A stretch of DNA of 5,125 nucleotides from Gemmatimonadaceae bacterium (GTDB lineage Bacteria; Gemmatimonadota; Gemmatimonadetes; Gemmatimonadales; Gemmatimonadaceae). The DNA lies in assembly GCA_019689955.1 (NCBI GenBank), contig JADGGM010000280.1, positions 1 through 5,125 on the forward strand, in the 5' to 3' direction. A program made the position numbers and the translations under genes. Below the pieces are notes generated by a model that was given only the letters and a program-made list of their open reading frames with translations, did no database searches and had not been told where the DNA came from. Below are positions 3,360-5,125 of this stretch, piece after piece; positions within the stretch are counted from its first letter, which is position 1; every line of letters begins with the position of its first letter.

Positions 3360-5125
3360 TCACTCCCGCGCGTCGAGCTCCGCTTCCGCCAGCTCCTCGC
3401 TCCCGGTCGCGCCGTCCCGCTCCGCCCTCTTCAACCGCGTCAGCGCGCGCTCCAGCGTCGCCACACGCGCCTCCAGCCGCGCGATCGATGCCTCCAGCGC
3501 CGACACGTGCGCGTCCACCATGGCCGCCGGCGGCGCCTCGGCCGGCACCGTCGGGAGCGCCACCGCGCGCTTCGGCCAGAACGTCTTGAGCAACGCCACC
3601 ACGAACAGCACCACCAGCAGCAGCTGCGCCGACAACGTCTCGAGCGACGGGTAGATCCCCATCGCCTCCACGTGCGGGAACCCGTGCAGCACCGTGAGCG
3701 GCGCCGCGTTCACCTCCTGCAGCTCCCGCACCCCCTTCCCCATGAACACGAACGCCATGTAGTACAGGAGCACGCTTGTGACCGCGAAGAACGGACGGAG
3801 CGGGATCCGGACCCCGAACCGGTAGAACAGCGTGAAGATCACCGCCAGCGCCGCGAACCCCACCACGATCCCGAGCATGAGCGGCACCGCCAGGTGCGAC
3901 CCCTCGCCGAACAGCGCCTGATAGAACAGCGCCGTCTCCGCCCCCTCGCGATAGACCGCGAGGAACGCCACGAACGCGAGCGCCGTCCCCCCGCCGTGCT
4001 CGAGCGCGGCGTTCACCTTGTCGCGGATGAACTGCTGCCACTTCGCCGCCTCGACCTTCGAGATCAGCCAGTAGCTCACCGAGAAGAGCACCGCGACCGC
4101 GACGAGCATCGTCGCCCCCTCGATCAAGTCGCGGCTCGCCGGCACGGCGCGGAGCGCGGTCTGCAGCACCACCGCCGTCGCCGCGCTCGCGGCCACGCCG
4201 ATCGCCGCGCCGACCCAGATGGACCGGAGCCGCTCGCGGTTCCCCGTCTTGATGAGGAACGCCGCCACCGCGCCGATCACCAGGATCGCCTCGAACCCCT
4301 CGCGCACGATAATGAGCAACGACTGGAAGAACGCCGCCCACGCCCCCGACGTCCGCTGCGTGAGCTCCACCACCGACGGGAGCCCCGCTTCGATCGCGTC
4401 GCGCGACTTCTGCGCCGCGCGCAGGTCCCCCGCCTTGATCGCGCTCTTGAAGTCGGCGAAGTGGCGCTCCATCGCGGCCACGAGCCCCGGGCTCTTGGCG
4501 CGCGCCGGCGTCTCCAGCGGCTCGAAGACGATGTAAGCGTCGAAGGCACGGTCCCCCGCCTCGGTGGGACGCCCGCCCTGCGCCGCGGCGAGGGCTTGGT
4601 CGAGCGTGAGCAGCACGGTCCGCGCGACCTGCGTCGCGTCCGTGTCGGCGCTCGCCGCGGCGACCGGTGGCGCCTCGGCGCGGCGCGCCGGGAGCGAGCG
4701 AACGTAGGCGACGATCTTCGCCACGTCGCGGTCGCTCAGGTCGGGGGACGGCGGCATCGCGGAGCCGGGGATCCCCTTCCGCACCGCCTCCGCGATCTGC
4801 GCGTCGCTCCGTTCCACCTGCCACTCGAGCGACCCCACGTCGGGGGGGAGCTTGGAGAGCGAACGTGCGGCCGGACCGTCGGCCGCGCCGGTGGCGCCGT
4901 GACACGCCGCGCACCGCTGCACGAAGAGCCCCTCCCCTTCCAGCCGGTCCGCCGCCGACGCGTGCAGCGACTGGATGTACGCGACCACCTCCCACCGCTG
5001 CTGCGGCGTGAGCTGCGCGGACCACGCGGGCATCTGCGTCCCGGGCACCCCCACGGAGATCACGCGGTAGAGGAGCGCGGGGGTGGCATTGGCCATGAGC
5101 GCGGGATCGCCGATCGCCGGGGGGG
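3360..5125 (-). CDS. Cytochrome c / FTR1 family iron permease fusion (5' end outside window)
   Basis: An inner-membrane fusion protein probably coupling electron transfer to iron transport. The frame stays open to the window edge; the ATG at 5094-5096 is internal, because the codons before it (PPAIGDPAL) continue a first cytochrome c domain whose CxxCH lies outside. Counting from that Met: axial-ligand Met of the first cytochrome at 22 (GTQMPAW); a second complete cytochrome c with CAACH at 62-66 and ligand Met114 (GSAMPP); a helical linker at 155-250 (DAYIVFEPLE at 186-195) of the type found in FTR1 fusions; an FTR1/EfeU domain at about 253-505 with seven hydrophobic segments and both iron motifs, REGFE (265-269) and REGAE (383-387); and a C-terminal coiled coil (527-558) with an acidic tail. 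The cytochrome domains should face the periplasm. In yeast, Ftr1 works with the ferroxidase Fet3; in bacterial EfeUOB, EfeO and EfeB assist. Here the fused hemes may take that redox role (inference). No partner is visible; upstream genes are beyond the edge. Confidence 0.92.
   Translation of the reverse strand, partial: PPAIGDPALMANATPALLYRVISVGVPGTQMPAWSAQLTPQQRWEVVAYIQSLHASAADRLEGEGLFVQRCAACHGATGAADGPAARSLSKLPPDVGSLEWQVERSDAQIAEAVRKGIPGSAMPPSPDLSDRDVAKIVAYVRSLPARRAEAPPVAAASADTDATQVARTVLLTLDQALAAAQGGRPTEAGDRAFDAYIVFEPLETPARAKSPGLVAAMERHFADFKSAIKAGDLRAAQKSRDAIEAGLPSVVELTQRTSGAWAAFFQSLLIIVREGFEAILVIGAVAAFLIKTGNRERLRSIWVGAAIGVAASAATAVVLQTALRAVPASRDLIEGATMLVAVAVLFSVSYWLISKVEAAKWQQFIRDKVNAALEHGGGTALAFVAFLAVYREGAETALFYQALFGEGSHLAVPLMLGIVVGFAALAVIFTLFYRFGVRIPLRPFFAVTSVLLYYMAFVFMGKGVRELQEVNAAPLTVLHGFPHVEAMGIYPSLETLSAQLLLVVLFVVALLKTFWPKRAVALPTVPAEAPPAAMVDAHVSALEASIARLEARVATLERALTRLKRAERDGATGSEELAEAELDARE

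Noticed and set aside
2441..3589. A 382-codon plus-strand frame crossing the monooxygenase end and the terminator
   Set aside because: It is Arg/Pro/Ala-rich shadow sequence, runs through the hairpin and into antisense of the FTR1 gene.
3259..5025. A 588-codon minus-strand frame overlapping the FTR1 gene
   Set aside because: It has a Gly/Arg/Ala-rich composition without motifs; the neighbouring frame carries the cytochrome and FTR1 motifs and seven membrane segments.
1..5125. tRNA, rRNA, CRISPR arrays or insertion-sequence ends
   Set aside because: No tRNA-like or rRNA-like sequence, spaced direct repeats, transposase frame or terminal inverted repeats were seen.

Overview
The window is GC-rich DNA (about 70% GC by eye, with strong G/C preference at third codon positions in the real genes). 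It comes from a bacterial chromosome. A cytochrome c/FTR1 iron permease fusion, a DUF4177-like small protein and the overall codon style would fit a Gemmatimonadota-like soil or sediment bacterium, but no rRNA or marker gene confirms this, so the assignment is an inference.

Left part (1-1273): a very G-rich leader with two abutting palindromes and a potential G-quadruplex precedes a small intact gene (183-479) with a proline-rich N-terminus and a DUF4177-like C-terminus. After it, positions 444-1273 form a patch of gene debris. On the minus strand there is an APC-family amino-acid permease remnant with two internal deletions and a frameshift. On the plus strand there is an unrecognised coding-like fragment with no start, followed by the last 65 codons of an OmpR/PhoB-type response regulator (DNA-binding domain only). 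No complete gene is evident there. The long plus-strand open frames through this patch are mostly antisense shadows.

Middle part (1274-3272): a less GC-rich intergenic stretch carries a clear sigma70-type promoter (TTGACA, 17 bp, CATAGT). A perfect 8-bp inverted repeat overlaps its -35 box, and a third TTGAC half-site follows at the same 14-bp spacing. It drives a probable two-gene operon. The first gene encodes a small XRE/HTH protein resembling HigA-type antitoxins but with no toxin gene beside it. The second encodes a flavin-containing monooxygenase (class B, FAD plus NADPH Rossmann folds) whose GTG start overlaps the regulator's TGA stop by 4 bp. The simplest model is an autoregulated HTH protein controlling the coupled monooxygenase.

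Right part (3273-5125): a 15-bp perfect GC-rich hairpin separates the monooxygenase from a convergent minus-strand gene. That gene runs off the right edge and encodes a membrane fusion protein. It carries the end of one cytochrome c domain, a second complete cytochrome c domain (CAACH), a helical linker, a seven-helix FTR1 permease domain with both REGxE iron motifs, and a C-terminal coiled coil. It probably couples heme-based electron transfer to iron transport at the inner membrane.
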